From: Gammaproteobacteria bacterium
GTDB lineage: Bacteria; Pseudomonadota; Gammaproteobacteria; Thiotrichales; Thiotrichaceae
Reading direction: 5' to 3'
NCBI GenBank assembly: GCA_018822845.1
Contig: JAHJJD010000045.1
Span: forward strand, 1 to 43,582
Length of the DNA stretch: 43,582 bases
Below the pieces are notes generated by a model. That model was not told where the DNA came from. It did not search any database and was given only the letters and a program-made list of their open reading frames with translations. Shown piece after piece: positions 1 through 7,645 of this stretch. The stretch's first letter is position 1. Each line of letters begins with the position of its first letter. The position numbers and the translations under genes are program-made.

Positions 1-59
1 AGGCTTTCTGGGCAGAAAAGGAGACGGTGAACCGGGAGCTAAAAGCATCTGGATTGGTT

Positions 60-896
60 TTATGCGGGTACAGGATTGTATTCTTGGGATTCAGATGGCT
101 GGTGAGCTGGGGATGGGGTGAGTTGTGTATAAGGAGATGCATCTAAAGATGGAATGGATTCAAGAAAATTAAGCATCTTTTCTTTGTCTTTTAATACTTC
201 ATGGGAAATAATGTCATCTTTTGTTTTGCCAAAAGATGACATTAATGCATCTTTGTATTGAGAAAAATGATCAAAGAAAAATCTGATTAGAAAATCATGA
301 TACCTGTATTTTTTGTCTATTGAATTATAAATTTTTCTCCATTTATCCCATTCTTGTTTAGTCTCAATATCATCTTTTTGCAAATCATCGACAATTTTTT
401 GGTCATCAGTCATTTGTGACATGAATAATGCAAATAAATCTGTACGAGCGAATAATTCTTTTGAGAATCTCTCAATTTCTTTATGTATTTCTGTGTTATG
501 GAAGGGGCTTTCTTTTTTGAATTCAATTACAGGAGTCGCAGATCCTAAGGCTGCAAAGTAATTATCATGAACTGCATTGATTTTTAATTTTTCTTCTGGT
601 TTGTGCATCTTTGAAAAAGCAACGTAAAACTCATCTCTTTGGATTTCATTAAATGGAATAATCGCATTTTGTTTGCTAATGCTAGAGATAACTTTAGCTA
701 AGCGTTCTCTACTTGTTGGTTCTCTTCTTGATAAGGTTTCCAAATGATGCATTATAGATAAAGGAAATATCCATTCTCCAGAATTGGACTTTTCAATTAT
801 AAGATTTGCAACGTCTTGATATTTTTGGGTTTCATCAGGTTTTATTATTGCTCTTGCTAAGTCAATCCATTTATTTTGGTCTAAGTAAATTTTCAT
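60..896 (-). CDS. PIN-like domain protein (integron cassette gene)
   Basis: 278 aa, function not established. The N-terminus KIYLDQNKWIDLA resembles the first strand of PIN-fold ribonucleases, with Asp6 as the first acidic metal ligand. The stretch FPLSIMHHLETL near residues 44-55 resembles the second PIN motif, with Glu53. The rest is charged and helical and ends in a Pro/Ser-rich tail. PIN enzymes cut RNA and often act as toxins or defence effectors; here that role is inference. No antitoxin-like partner is visible in the same cassette. The ATG lies only 23 nt from the recombination junction at 919, so the cassette has almost no room for its own promoter. No attC is recognised between the stop and position 1, so this cassette is incomplete in the window or has lost its site. 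Confidence 0.6.
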   Translation of the reverse strand: MKIYLDQNKWIDLARAIIKPDETQKYQDVANLIIEKSNSGEWIFPLSIMHHLETLSRREPTSRERLAKVISSISKQNAIIPFNEIQRDEFYVAFSKMHKPEEKLKINAVHDNYFAALGSATPVIEFKKESPFHNTEIHKEIERFSKELFARTDLFALFMSQMTDDQKIVDDLQKDDIETKQEWDKWRKIYNSIDKKYRYHDFLIRFFFDHFSQYKDALMSSFGKTKDDIISHEVLKDKEKMLNFLESIPSLDASPYTQLTPSPAHQPSESQEYNPVPA

Positions 897-914
897 GGGT
901 GTCCATTTTGTAGA

Positions 915-1003
915 GCTAACGGCTCGTGTGACGGGCGCGGCGGGGAGTCGAATGGGCGGAGTCGCGGGCTGTCACCGCGTCCGTCGTCGAATAATTTGTT
1001 AGC
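915..1003 (-). repeat. attC site 1 (cassette 920-2602)
   Basis: An 89-bp imperfect inverted repeat bounded by GCTAAC (915-920) and GTTAGC (998-1003). The inner arms GACGGGCGCGG and CCGCGTCCGTC pair with one mismatch. On the cassette strand the first core is ACGCTAAC, the exact 8-bp reverse complement of the head of its own cassette (GTTAGCGT, ending at 2603). The site follows the secreted-protein gene by about 43 bp, as expected for an attC at the 3' end of a cassette. Confidence 0.9.
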
Positions 1004-1046
1004 GTATTAAATGTGTCCAATAGAAAAATGATTCTTCATAAATAAT

Positions 1047-1502
1047 TTATTGATTTTCTGTGATGTATGTTAGTGTCTCCCCGCTAAATTCTTCATAATC
1101 TTTTAAAACCTTAGGAAATTTATTATTTTGCATATTTATAAAACCCGCTTCATATTTTTTGACCAATGTTAGGTATGAAGTGCTTTCAAAATTAATTATA
1201 TTATTTGAACAAGTTATATTGAATTCAGTATATGCTGAAACTTGGCTTGTCTTTATTTCTTCATCTGTCTCAGAGTTTAATATCATCTCGCCAAGTGAGT
1301 TATTTTCTAATGACTTCTTTGCATATTCGGCGCATTTTTCTTTTGATATTTCGTTTTTAGCCGTTATCCATGTTTTATAGATTTCAATATTTGATGATGA
1401 ATCTTCTTTTTTTCCTTTATAAGTTTTATATGGTATGTCGTCTGCAATGGCTTGCTGTGTAATTAGTGCGGCTGCAATAATAATAATTCTGAAAAATCTC
1501 AT
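1047..1502 (-). CDS. Small secreted protein, second gene of TIR cassette
   Basis: 151 aa from the chosen start. The reading frame is open further upstream (to 1550), but the internal ATG at 1502 is preceded by AGGA with 9-nt spacing. It also begins a clean signal peptide: MRFF, a hydrophobic stretch of Ile/Ala, then a likely cleavage after AIA. The mature part is about 130 aa, hydrophilic and Lys/Glu/Asn-rich, with Cys residues in EKCAEYAKK and FNITCSNN that could form a periplasmic disulfide. I do not recognise the family. It lies 40 bp downstream of the TIR gene in the same cassette, so the two are inherited together and probably act together. A periplasmic protein paired with a membrane TIR protein suggests a sensor, regulator or immunity role, which is inference. 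Confidence 0.65.
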   Translation of the reverse strand: MRFFRIIIIAAALITQQAIADDIPYKTYKGKKEDSSSNIEIYKTWITAKNEISKEKCAEYAKKSLENNSLGEMILNSETDEEIKTSQVSAYTEFNITCSNNIINFESTSYLTLVKKYEAGFINMQNNKFPKVLKDYEEFSGETLTYITENQ

Positions 1503-1542
1503 ATGACTTAATCCTATTAAATGAAAATTGTCTGGCTGTATT

Positions 1543-2532
1543 TCAATCATTGGTTCTTATCCTTAACCTCACTTTATACGATCGTTTTAACGATCTTCCT
1601 ATAAGATAAACAATTGCTGCAAATGCTGCGGCAACAACGGGTGCTGTTTCTAAATCTCCACCTGCTGTTGCAAAACTAGAAAGCAATAAAACTCCTATTG
1701 AAACTACTAATATTATACTTAATATTATCATTACAACAATATACAAATATCTCCCAAATTTACCAGAGAATAATATATATTTGATAGGATTTGAAAAATA
1801 TAATTGAGAATCACTTGGTTTTTTTGGAAAAATACCATTTTTAAAAAGGAATGATAGCAATAGATAATTCAGAGTAGACGAAAATATAATGTAAAGTGCA
1901 ACCCAGAATATTAAGCCTGCAAAGGCAGATATATATACTTCTGATTCTGGGTATTGTTTTTTATAAAATGTTTCATATGCCACGGCAATAAGTGCCACTG
2001 CAAAAAACGAGATAACACCATATAAAATATTTTTAGTTAGGGAAGTTTTATGTTTGTCTAAAAGAAAGTATCCTAATTTTGGACTGAATAGTTCATTTTC
2101 TTTAGTCGGTTTTTTTTCGGTGTTATTATATTCTAGAACTTTTACTATTTCAGATGCGAGATCTGATATTCCGCTGGAGCTTGAAACAGCTAACTTGTCT
2201 GCCAATAGGGGAGAGTGAATACTTATATCTTTTTTAGATAAATTATGCCAAATTGGCAAAATCACTTTATCTTGTTTGGTTTCAATTGAAACTAGAGCGT
2301 TTAATTCTTTTTGTGGCCAATCTTTTGCGAAAAAGTTTTTGCTGAGTATAACGATACCATATCTGGAATTTGAAATCCCATTATTAATCTTATCAACTAA
2401 GCTATCACCTACTGTTAATTCATTTTCATCAAGCCATACAGAAAATCCCATACCCTTCAATACATCAGCTAGGGGCCTCGCTACTTGTTCTTTATCTTCA
2501 CTTGCATGGCTTATAAAAACATCCCATTTCAT
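1543..2532 (-). CDS. TIR-domain membrane protein (putative defence effector)
   Basis: 329 aa. Residues 1-135 form a TIR domain: WDVFISHASEDK opens the fold, VWLDENEL is the box-2-like segment, and Glu76 in WPQKELNAL sits where TIR NADases carry the catalytic glutamate. After a polar linker (about 136-155) the C-terminal half has about four hydrophobic segments (roughly residues 170-190, 200-235, 262-290 and 295-312). It is therefore an inner-membrane protein with a cytoplasmic N-terminal TIR domain. Bacterial TIR proteins often degrade NAD+ or make a nucleotide signal during phage infection; applied here this is inference from the fold. AGGCG stands about 7 nt before the ATG. It heads a two-gene cassette with the secreted protein downstream. 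Confidence 0.82.
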   Translation of the reverse strand: MKWDVFISHASEDKEQVARPLADVLKGMGFSVWLDENELTVGDSLVDKINNGISNSRYGIVILSKNFFAKDWPQKELNALVSIETKQDKVILPIWHNLSKKDISIHSPLLADKLAVSSSSGISDLASEIVKVLEYNNTEKKPTKENELFSPKLGYFLLDKHKTSLTKNILYGVISFFAVALIAVAYETFYKKQYPESEVYISAFAGLIFWVALYIIFSSTLNYLLLSFLFKNGIFPKKPSDSQLYFSNPIKYILFSGKFGRYLYIVVMIILSIILVVSIGVLLLSSFATAGGDLETAPVVAAAFAAIVYLIGRSLKRSYKVRLRIRTND

Positions 2533-2597
2533 AAATTCGCCTATAAACTTTATTATTTACTTACTGAATTTCTATCTGCTGCTGATAATCGCACAAC

Positions 2598-2686
2598 GCT
2601 AACGTCTCGTGTGACGGGCGCGGCGGGGAGTCGAACGGGCGAAGTCGCGGGCTGTCACCGCGTCCGTCGTCGATGTGCTTGTTAGC
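2598..2686 (-). repeat. attC site 2 (cassette 2603-4053)
   Basis: 89 bp bounded by GCTAAC and GTTAGC and almost identical to site 1 through the central hairpin; differences are mainly in the spacers next to the cores. It lies 20 bp after the HNH endonuclease stop codon on the cassette strand. The core complementarity with its cassette head (ending at 4054) is 6 bp. Confidence 0.9.
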
Positions 2687-2706
2687 TCTTTTTGAAGTAT
2701 GTTTAT

Positions 2707-3555
2707 TTAATTCTTCACATTAGATTGAAACATGGCAGAACTTATGGCTCCTGGATGAAAACCAAGTTCTTCACATGAATATATTTCTAAAGAAATATCT
2801 CTATTGCAAGATTCTACTCCTTTGCGTGTTAAGTCTAAGTAGTGATCTTTAGTCATGCTTTCTCTACCGACCACGACAAGCAAGATGCCTTTTGCTTTTC
2901 TTCCTGTTAATAGCTCATATAATTCAATTTTTTTCTCTACCCATGATGCATACACAGAAGAGTCCATATATGATTTTCTAAAATACTGAACATCTATAAT
3001 TATATCTTCATTAAGATCATCATCTTGGCGCAATGCATCAAGTATTAATCGTGATCCACCTTTTTCAAATTCTACTTGATGTTCAAAATACAAATTATGG
3101 ATTTTTTCATAATGTACTATTGCTACGTGGTAAAGCACAAAATTAAGTATTTCAAAACGTTTTGGTGCTAATTTTTTTATTTTATCATCAATAGGTTGAT
3201 TTTCTGTTAGTTGGGAGGTTGGTTGACTCGATTTTTGATCTTGAATTAATATTTTTAACTCATTAATTTTTTCAATTATTTGAGACTCACGAGAGTCAGT
3301 TAAAAGTTTTTTATATTCTCTAAGTGCTTTTCTGTCAATCACATTGGCATGTGCCATTTTATGATGTTTGTCGCAAAGTAACACAAGATTATCAATAGTA
3401 TTATTCTCGCGATTTTCATCTATATGATGAACTTCAAGATAAGTATGTTCAAAACAACCTTTTATTCCGCAAGAATGACCTGACTCAACTTCGATAGCAC
3501 GCCGGAGTTCGGCAGGTATGGTTGGTCTGGATTTTTCATAAGATTTTTCTGGCAT
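2707..3555 (-). CDS. HNH endonuclease with C-terminal nuclease-like domain
   Basis: 282 aa. Residues about 25-75 carry an HNH motif: SCGIKGC, then LEVHHIDENREN, then LVLLCDKHHKMAH. Cys pairs flank it and probably bind zinc. A Gln/Ser-rich linker follows at about residues 100-125. The C-terminal part contains RLILDALRQ and, about 10 residues on, DIIIDVQYFRK followed by a hydrophobic strand GILLVVV. This order (acid, acid-x-Gln, core strand) resembles a PD-(D/E)XK fold with Gln replacing the usual Lys, so a second nuclease or binding domain is possible. Proteins of this type are common in restriction and defence loci. It shares a cassette with the DUF2158 gene at 3718-3930. No clear ribosome binding site precedes the ATG. 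Confidence 0.78.
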   Translation of the reverse strand: MPEKSYEKSRPTIPAELRRAIEVESGHSCGIKGCFEHTYLEVHHIDENRENNTIDNLVLLCDKHHKMAHANVIDRKALREYKKLLTDSRESQIIEKINELKILIQDQKSSQPTSQLTENQPIDDKIKKLAPKRFEILNFVLYHVAIVHYEKIHNLYFEHQVEFEKGGSRLILDALRQDDDLNEDIIIDVQYFRKSYMDSSVYASWVEKKIELYELLTGRKAKGILLVVVGRESMTKDHYLDLTRKGVESCNRDISLEIYSCEELGFHPGAISSAMFQSNVKN

Positions 3556-3625
3556 TATTAGTTAGTTTAAGCTAATTTGGCATTTATGTCGTTATAAAGT
3601 TAACATTTAAGTAACTGAGCTAAAG

Positions 3626-3654
3626 TTTTTATGCACTCTTAATCTATAGTTCAA
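3626..3654 (-). promoter_or_regulatory. Candidate promoter inside cassette, before HNH gene
   Basis: On the minus strand TTGAAC (3654-3649), a 17-nt spacer and TAAAAA (3631-3626) form a plausible sigma-70 promoter about 70 nt before the HNH start. It lies in the 162-bp AT-rich gap (3556-3717) between the two genes of this cassette, where such matches arise easily by chance. Confidence 0.28.
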
Positions 3655-3717
3655 AGATTAGTAGTATACTAAAATTTAGTTTCAATTACTTAAAATGTTA
3701 TTGACGACATGTTGATT

Positions 3718-3930
3718 TTATTCTGTATCAATAGTTAATGTGTCTTTTTTGAACTGGGCTTTTTTGAGGTTTCCACTCTCATCAAACCATTCTACAGAAA
3801 CATCTCCAGCAGAAAAACCTTGCTGTTTTAAAATTATATCAACGGTTTCCCCTCTTTCTGCGCTGATTACATGTGTAACAGTCATTTTAGGGCTACCTGA
3901 CTTTAATTTAACAACATCTCCAATTTTCAT
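3718..3930 (-). CDS. DUF2158 (YodC-like) small protein
   Basis: 70 aa. The sequence MKIGDVVKLKSGSPKMTV followed by a core ending in VSVEWFDESGNLKKAQF matches the layout of small YodC-like DUF2158 proteins, which are predicted SH3-like beta barrels: GD-V-LKSGGP-MTV at the front and W-F further on. GGAG stands about 5 nt before the ATG. It is the first gene of cassette 2603-4053, upstream of the HNH endonuclease. The molecular role of the family is not known to me. Its position could mean a regulator or partner of the endonuclease, but it may be an independent passenger because the gap to the next gene is 162 bp. Confidence 0.75.
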   Translation of the reverse strand: MKIGDVVKLKSGSPKMTVTHVISAERGETVDIILKQQGFSAGDVSVEWFDESGNLKKAQFKKDTLTIDTE

Positions 3931-4048
3931 ATTATCTCCATGTTTGTGATTTTAAATACTATTAAGAAACATGCTCATAAGTCATTGATTTATTGTTCCG
4001 TGTATGCCTGTTTCTTTAAGTCACTTATGTGATGCTGCGCTGTATCCC

Positions 4049-4137
4049 GCTAACGTCTCGTGTGACGGGCGCGGCGGGGAGTAAATTGGGCGAAGTCGTG
4101 GGCTGTCACCGCGTCCGTCGTCGACATAATTGTTAGC
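4049..4137 (-). repeat. attC site 3 (cassette 4054-5445)
   Basis: 89 bp bounded by GCTAAC and GTTAGC. The central arms are the same as in sites 1 and 2, and the loop side differs slightly. The stop codon of the nuclease-LamG gene (4133-4135) lies inside the first core. On the cassette strand the first core TGCTAAC is the exact 7-bp complement of the cassette head GTTAGCA. Confidence 0.9.
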
Positions 4138-5392
4138 ATCTTAATAATGGTTTTAATTTAGAGTCGTATAAATAAAGAACATCTTCTTTTATTGATAAGC
4201 TCTCATGTTGAGAAATATGCTTTATTTTTTCCTCTTCTAAAGGACGATCCCATATTCTCACCCACGCAATCTCACCTTTAAACCTGAACCAATATCCATT
4301 AGTGAAACCCCATCCGCTACAAAATCCCGTACCCCACTGATTCTTTGACATATCTAAATTGTTTATTTTGCCATCTAATTTTCCAACTTTATCTCCGTCA
4401 AGGTAAAGAACCTGAATGTCTTTATTTACAACTAGAACAGCATGATGCCAATTGCCATCATTTACAGTTTCTTTAGAGGTTATAGGGTTAACTCTGCCGT
4501 TCCATAATTGTGATCTTAATTTTCCATCTGTTCCAACAAACATTATCGGAACATATGATGATGGTGTTGAAGATCGACTTGATGGAATATTTTCATATCC
4601 AATTAAAACACCATCGTTTTTCGTTTTAAACATAATTTCTATTGAAATAATATCTTTGCTTTTAATTAGATCATCATCAATATTCGCATTTGAAAAAATA
4701 AATTCACAATGACTTTTCTCAATATCTCTTAATTCTCTAATTTTTTTAATGTTATCTTCTATGAAGTCAGAAACTTGGTTATCCATAGTTAGCAATCTCA
4801 GTTCCGATTTTATGTTTAAAATAAATTCTCTCAGGAGAATTATCCATTTGTTTAATGATGAGCCTAGTATAAAACGACCAATATTATTAGTTATTGTATT
4901 AATAAACTCATCATAAGACACGCCTATCCATCCAGCAGGAGTATCTTTGTTGAGTGGTGATAATACTGTTAAGTAAATCGTCTTGTTGTTGTATTTTGTT
5001 CTTACATATTCTTCATACTCTACAAAAGGATTGTTTTTATTATGCCATATTTTGTTTTCTATAATTAGAACCCAAGTATTTCCTTCAATCAAAATATCTA
5101 TTCTTTTATTTTTTTCCGTTACAACTTCCCTGCAAGGTCGACTAATGAACTGATCTAAGGGAAGAGATTTTATTGTGTTTTGACTTTTTGAAACGCATTC
5201 AATATAAGATCTAATACATAAATCTTGTAAACCATGTTCTTCATTTTTATCTAGGTAAAATGCGAGAATATCACTTATAGGATTCTCATAATGACCTTTT
5301 CCGCCAAGAGAAAATATATTCTTTTCTTCAGGTGGTTGTAGAACTTGCAACTTGTTAAGGATTTCTTTGTATTGTTCAATTTTCTCTTTCAT
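4133..5392 (-). CDS. PD-(D/E)XK nuclease fused to LamG-like lectin domain
   Basis: 419 aa. The N-terminal half looks like a PD-(D/E)XK superfamily protein of the PDDEXK_4 kind: HYENPISDILAFYLD near residue 35, HGLQDLCIRSYI near 53, then RIDILIEG with Asp99 and VLIIENKIWH with Glu112 and Lys114. These form the D...ExK active site. Residues about 235-385 resemble a LamG/concanavalin-A-like jelly roll: DIISIEIMFK, GNWHHAVLVV, QVLYLDGDKVG and EIAWVRIWDRPL. No signal peptide is seen, so both domains should be cytoplasmic, which is odd for a LamG fold normally found outside the cell. A lectin-like sensor controlling a DNA nuclease is a reasonable but untested reading. It is the sole gene of its cassette; the ATG is 53 nt from the upstream junction. 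Confidence 0.8.
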   Translation of the reverse strand: MKEKIEQYKEILNKLQVLQPPEEKNIFSLGGKGHYENPISDILAFYLDKNEEHGLQDLCIRSYIECVSKSQNTIKSLPLDQFISRPCREVVTEKNKRIDILIEGNTWVLIIENKIWHNKNNPFVEYEEYVRTKYNNKTIYLTVLSPLNKDTPAGWIGVSYDEFINTITNNIGRFILGSSLNKWIILLREFILNIKSELRLLTMDNQVSDFIEDNIKKIRELRDIEKSHCEFIFSNANIDDDLIKSKDIISIEIMFKTKNDGVLIGYENIPSSRSSTPSSYVPIMFVGTDGKLRSQLWNGRVNPITSKETVNDGNWHHAVLVVNKDIQVLYLDGDKVGKLDGKINNLDMSKNQWGTGFCSGWGFTNGYWFRFKGEIAWVRIWDRPLEEEKIKHISQHESLSIKEDVLYLYDSKLKPLLRC

Positions 5393-5440
5393 TTCGTGCC
5401 TGAAGATTATTACTTTAGATGGGGTCTATTAATTTGCTGT

Positions 5441-5529
5441 GCTAACGTCTCGGTTGACGGGCGCGGCGGGGAGTCAGTGAATCGGAGTCGCGGGCTGTCA
5501 CCGCGTCCGTCGTCGAACCAATCGTTATA
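5441..5529 (-). repeat. attC site 4 (cassette 5446-7651)
   Basis: 89 bp bounded by GCTAAC (5441-5446) and the variant core GTTATA (5524-5529). On the cassette strand the first core is ATATAAC, and the cassette head at 7652-7646 reads GTTATAT, a perfect 7-bp complement. This covariation shows that the unusual core is genuine and sets the cassette end at 7651. Confidence 0.9.
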
Positions 5530-5546
5530 TCTTTATCGGCAATTAT

Positions 5547-7628
5547 TTAAAATCCCAAATCATTTAATGTCTTATTGTCTTCTGTTTTCCAGCTTGTTTT
5601 TCCATTAATTGAGTAACCCGCGATAATTGCAGCAGCTTGTGATGGGCTGGAAAATAAAATATCGGAAGTAAACATTAATACATCACTAGCCTGTACTAAT
5701 ATTCCTGTATCAATAAGTTCTTGTTTTTTCTCTTTTAATGAAATTTGTAGGCTTGATAAGTTTTCTATTGCAGCTTCAGAACCCTGTTTGACTAATAGTC
5801 CATTTTCAGTTAGAACACCATTAGCTTGAATTCCTTTGTGGATCATAAATACATTGCAAGCATGACGGTTGATTTCTTCAACTTGAGAGAAATCATCTAC
5901 TTCAAATTCAGTTGTGAATTTATTAAGGAGTTTTTTTGCTCTGTCTTCAATAGATGAAATATTAAATACATCATAATCTAATAAATCTTGATTAAGAGTT
6001 ATTCTTGATTTGTTGGCTAAAATAGATTTTTTCTCACTAAAGCCTTTGTTACTTAAATTTTGATTATCAAGAGTAATAGATAAGTTGCCTAATGTATGAA
6101 GATACTTTTCATGAGTGTCACTAGAAATATAACTCCATTTTTCATTCAGTGTTTGTGGCATTATGTGTTCGATCTGACATTGTTTTAAGTCATTTTCAAA
6201 TGAAAGAAGCTCTTTCTTGTTTATATTCTCTAGTAATATTAAAAACCTTAGTAGTGGTTTTCCTTTTCTGTTGTACAAATCGAGACTTAGGATACTTCTT
6301 TTTATGATATTTAGTCCAGGCTGCTTGTAACCTTCATTGGTTTTAGTCACTAATTCTTTGAAAGATTCTGCATAATTAACAAAGTAATTCGGGTTTTTTA
6401 GTTTTAGCTTTTGTGGTATTGATGGGATAAATCTGGTAATTTCTTTTGCAGGATAGCCACCTAAAAATCTACATACATCATAAGTAACTAGTTGTTTTAA
6501 TGCATTATTTAGATTTTCTTTGTTTTCTACAATAATCTCTCCATCTTCAATGCGTGAGTTTTTCTCAACCATATCCATAAGTAGGTTGGCATATGTGCCG
6601 AACGATGCTCGCAAATATTCTAGGTAGTTATTATTTATGCCTGCAATCTTACCAACTCGGACTTTTTGGTAAATCAATCCCCATTTGATTAAATCTAATA
6701 TTTTTTCTTTGCACTCAGAAAAACTTCTTATTTCTCCGATTAGATTTTTAAAAGCATAGTAAATTGCTTTTGGATCACTTTTGACTAGGTTGTATGTGTA
6801 TATAGCAATGTATTCTCTAAAAAATTTCTCTAGTTCTGGCTCAATTAACTTCTCAGAGGAAAATAATGATTCAAATTTTTTCGTGTATAAGTTGGTTAAG
6901 AAGTTTTCTTCATCATGGGAACACTCAAAACTCTTAAATGTAAAAAGGAAGTTTTTAATGAGATCAGAGCCGGAGAGAGGTTTACCTAATGAGTTAATAG
7001 ATTCAAACACGGAGTTTTCATCTTGATCATCATCGAGAAATATAATTACAATCTTTACTCTTTCCAGTAACCGAGTAAAAGCAAAGAATTCACCATCTTC
7101 CATTTTTTTTAATTTATGATATAGGTGTTTGTAATTTTTCCAATAATTAGTCGATTTATCTTTTTCTGTAACAGTTTCGGTTGCTCCAGTAAGAATCGTT
7201 GTTAAACTACTCTGATGTTCCATGTTATTAAGCTTTAGCTTAATTTTACTTCCATCATCTGTATATAAGGCATGGCTTATATTTCTTGCTATTTGTTTAG
7301 CATCATCTGTTTTTATTTTCTCTAGGCAGACATCTCTAATGGCACATAATATTAATATTGTTGTAGTTATTCTTTGTTGACCATCAATTACTACCCGTTC
7401 GGTTAAGAAGCCTCTTGTTTGGTTTTTGACTATTATATTTCCTATGTAATAGTCAGTGCGGCTATTATGTTTATACTCATCTCCAAACTCTATTATATCT
7501 TCAATTAATTGTTCTACTTCTTTTGTGGCTTCCCATGTATATGTTCTTTGGTAGATGGGAATATGAAATTGTGTCAAGTCACCCATTATTAAGTTTCTTA
7601 AATCTTTATGGTCTGATTGTATTGCCAC
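5547..7628 (-). CDS. DUF262/DUF1524/DUF4357 GmrSD-like restriction protein
   Basis: 693 aa. The N-terminal DUF262 (ParB-like) domain has IPIYQRTYTW near residue 23 and the hallmark DGQQR at 82-86. The DUF1524 HNH-like nuclease has CQIEHIMPQTL in the last third, then LGNLSITLDNQNLSNKGF. The final 60 or so residues carry FTSDILFSSPSQAAAIIAG and SWK, as in DUF4357. DUF262-DUF1524 proteins include GmrSD-type type IV restriction enzymes that attack modified phage DNA and use a nucleotide. The exact target here is unknown. The start is GTG at 7628, supported by AGGA with 6-nt spacing. It is only 23 nt from the cassette junction at 7651, so transcription must come from upstream or be very weak. Confidence 0.85.
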   Translation of the reverse strand: MAIQSDHKDLRNLIMGDLTQFHIPIYQRTYTWEATKEVEQLIEDIIEFGDEYKHNSRTDYYIGNIIVKNQTRGFLTERVVIDGQQRITTTILILCAIRDVCLEKIKTDDAKQIARNISHALYTDDGSKIKLKLNNMEHQSSLTTILTGATETVTEKDKSTNYWKNYKHLYHKLKKMEDGEFFAFTRLLERVKIVIIFLDDDQDENSVFESINSLGKPLSGSDLIKNFLFTFKSFECSHDEENFLTNLYTKKFESLFSSEKLIEPELEKFFREYIAIYTYNLVKSDPKAIYYAFKNLIGEIRSFSECKEKILDLIKWGLIYQKVRVGKIAGINNNYLEYLRASFGTYANLLMDMVEKNSRIEDGEIIVENKENLNNALKQLVTYDVCRFLGGYPAKEITRFIPSIPQKLKLKNPNYFVNYAESFKELVTKTNEGYKQPGLNIIKRSILSLDLYNRKGKPLLRFLILLENINKKELLSFENDLKQCQIEHIMPQTLNEKWSYISSDTHEKYLHTLGNLSITLDNQNLSNKGFSEKKSILANKSRITLNQDLLDYDVFNISSIEDRAKKLLNKFTTEFEVDDFSQVEEINRHACNVFMIHKGIQANGVLTENGLLVKQGSEAAIENLSSLQISLKEKKQELIDTGILVQASDVLMFTSDILFSSPSQAAAIIAGYSINGKTSWKTEDNKTLNDLGF

Positions 7629-7645
7629 AATATTTCCTTTATTGA

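Noticed and set aside
2485-2685. Short plus-strand frame over attC 2
   Set aside because: Its peptide comes from the attC hairpin; the same type of frame appears over the other attC sites.
915-5529. CRISPR-like spaced repeats
   Set aside because: The four repeats are 89 bp, 1.4-1.7 kb apart, have RYYYAAC/GTTRRRY type cores and flank genes, which fits attC sites and not a CRISPR array.
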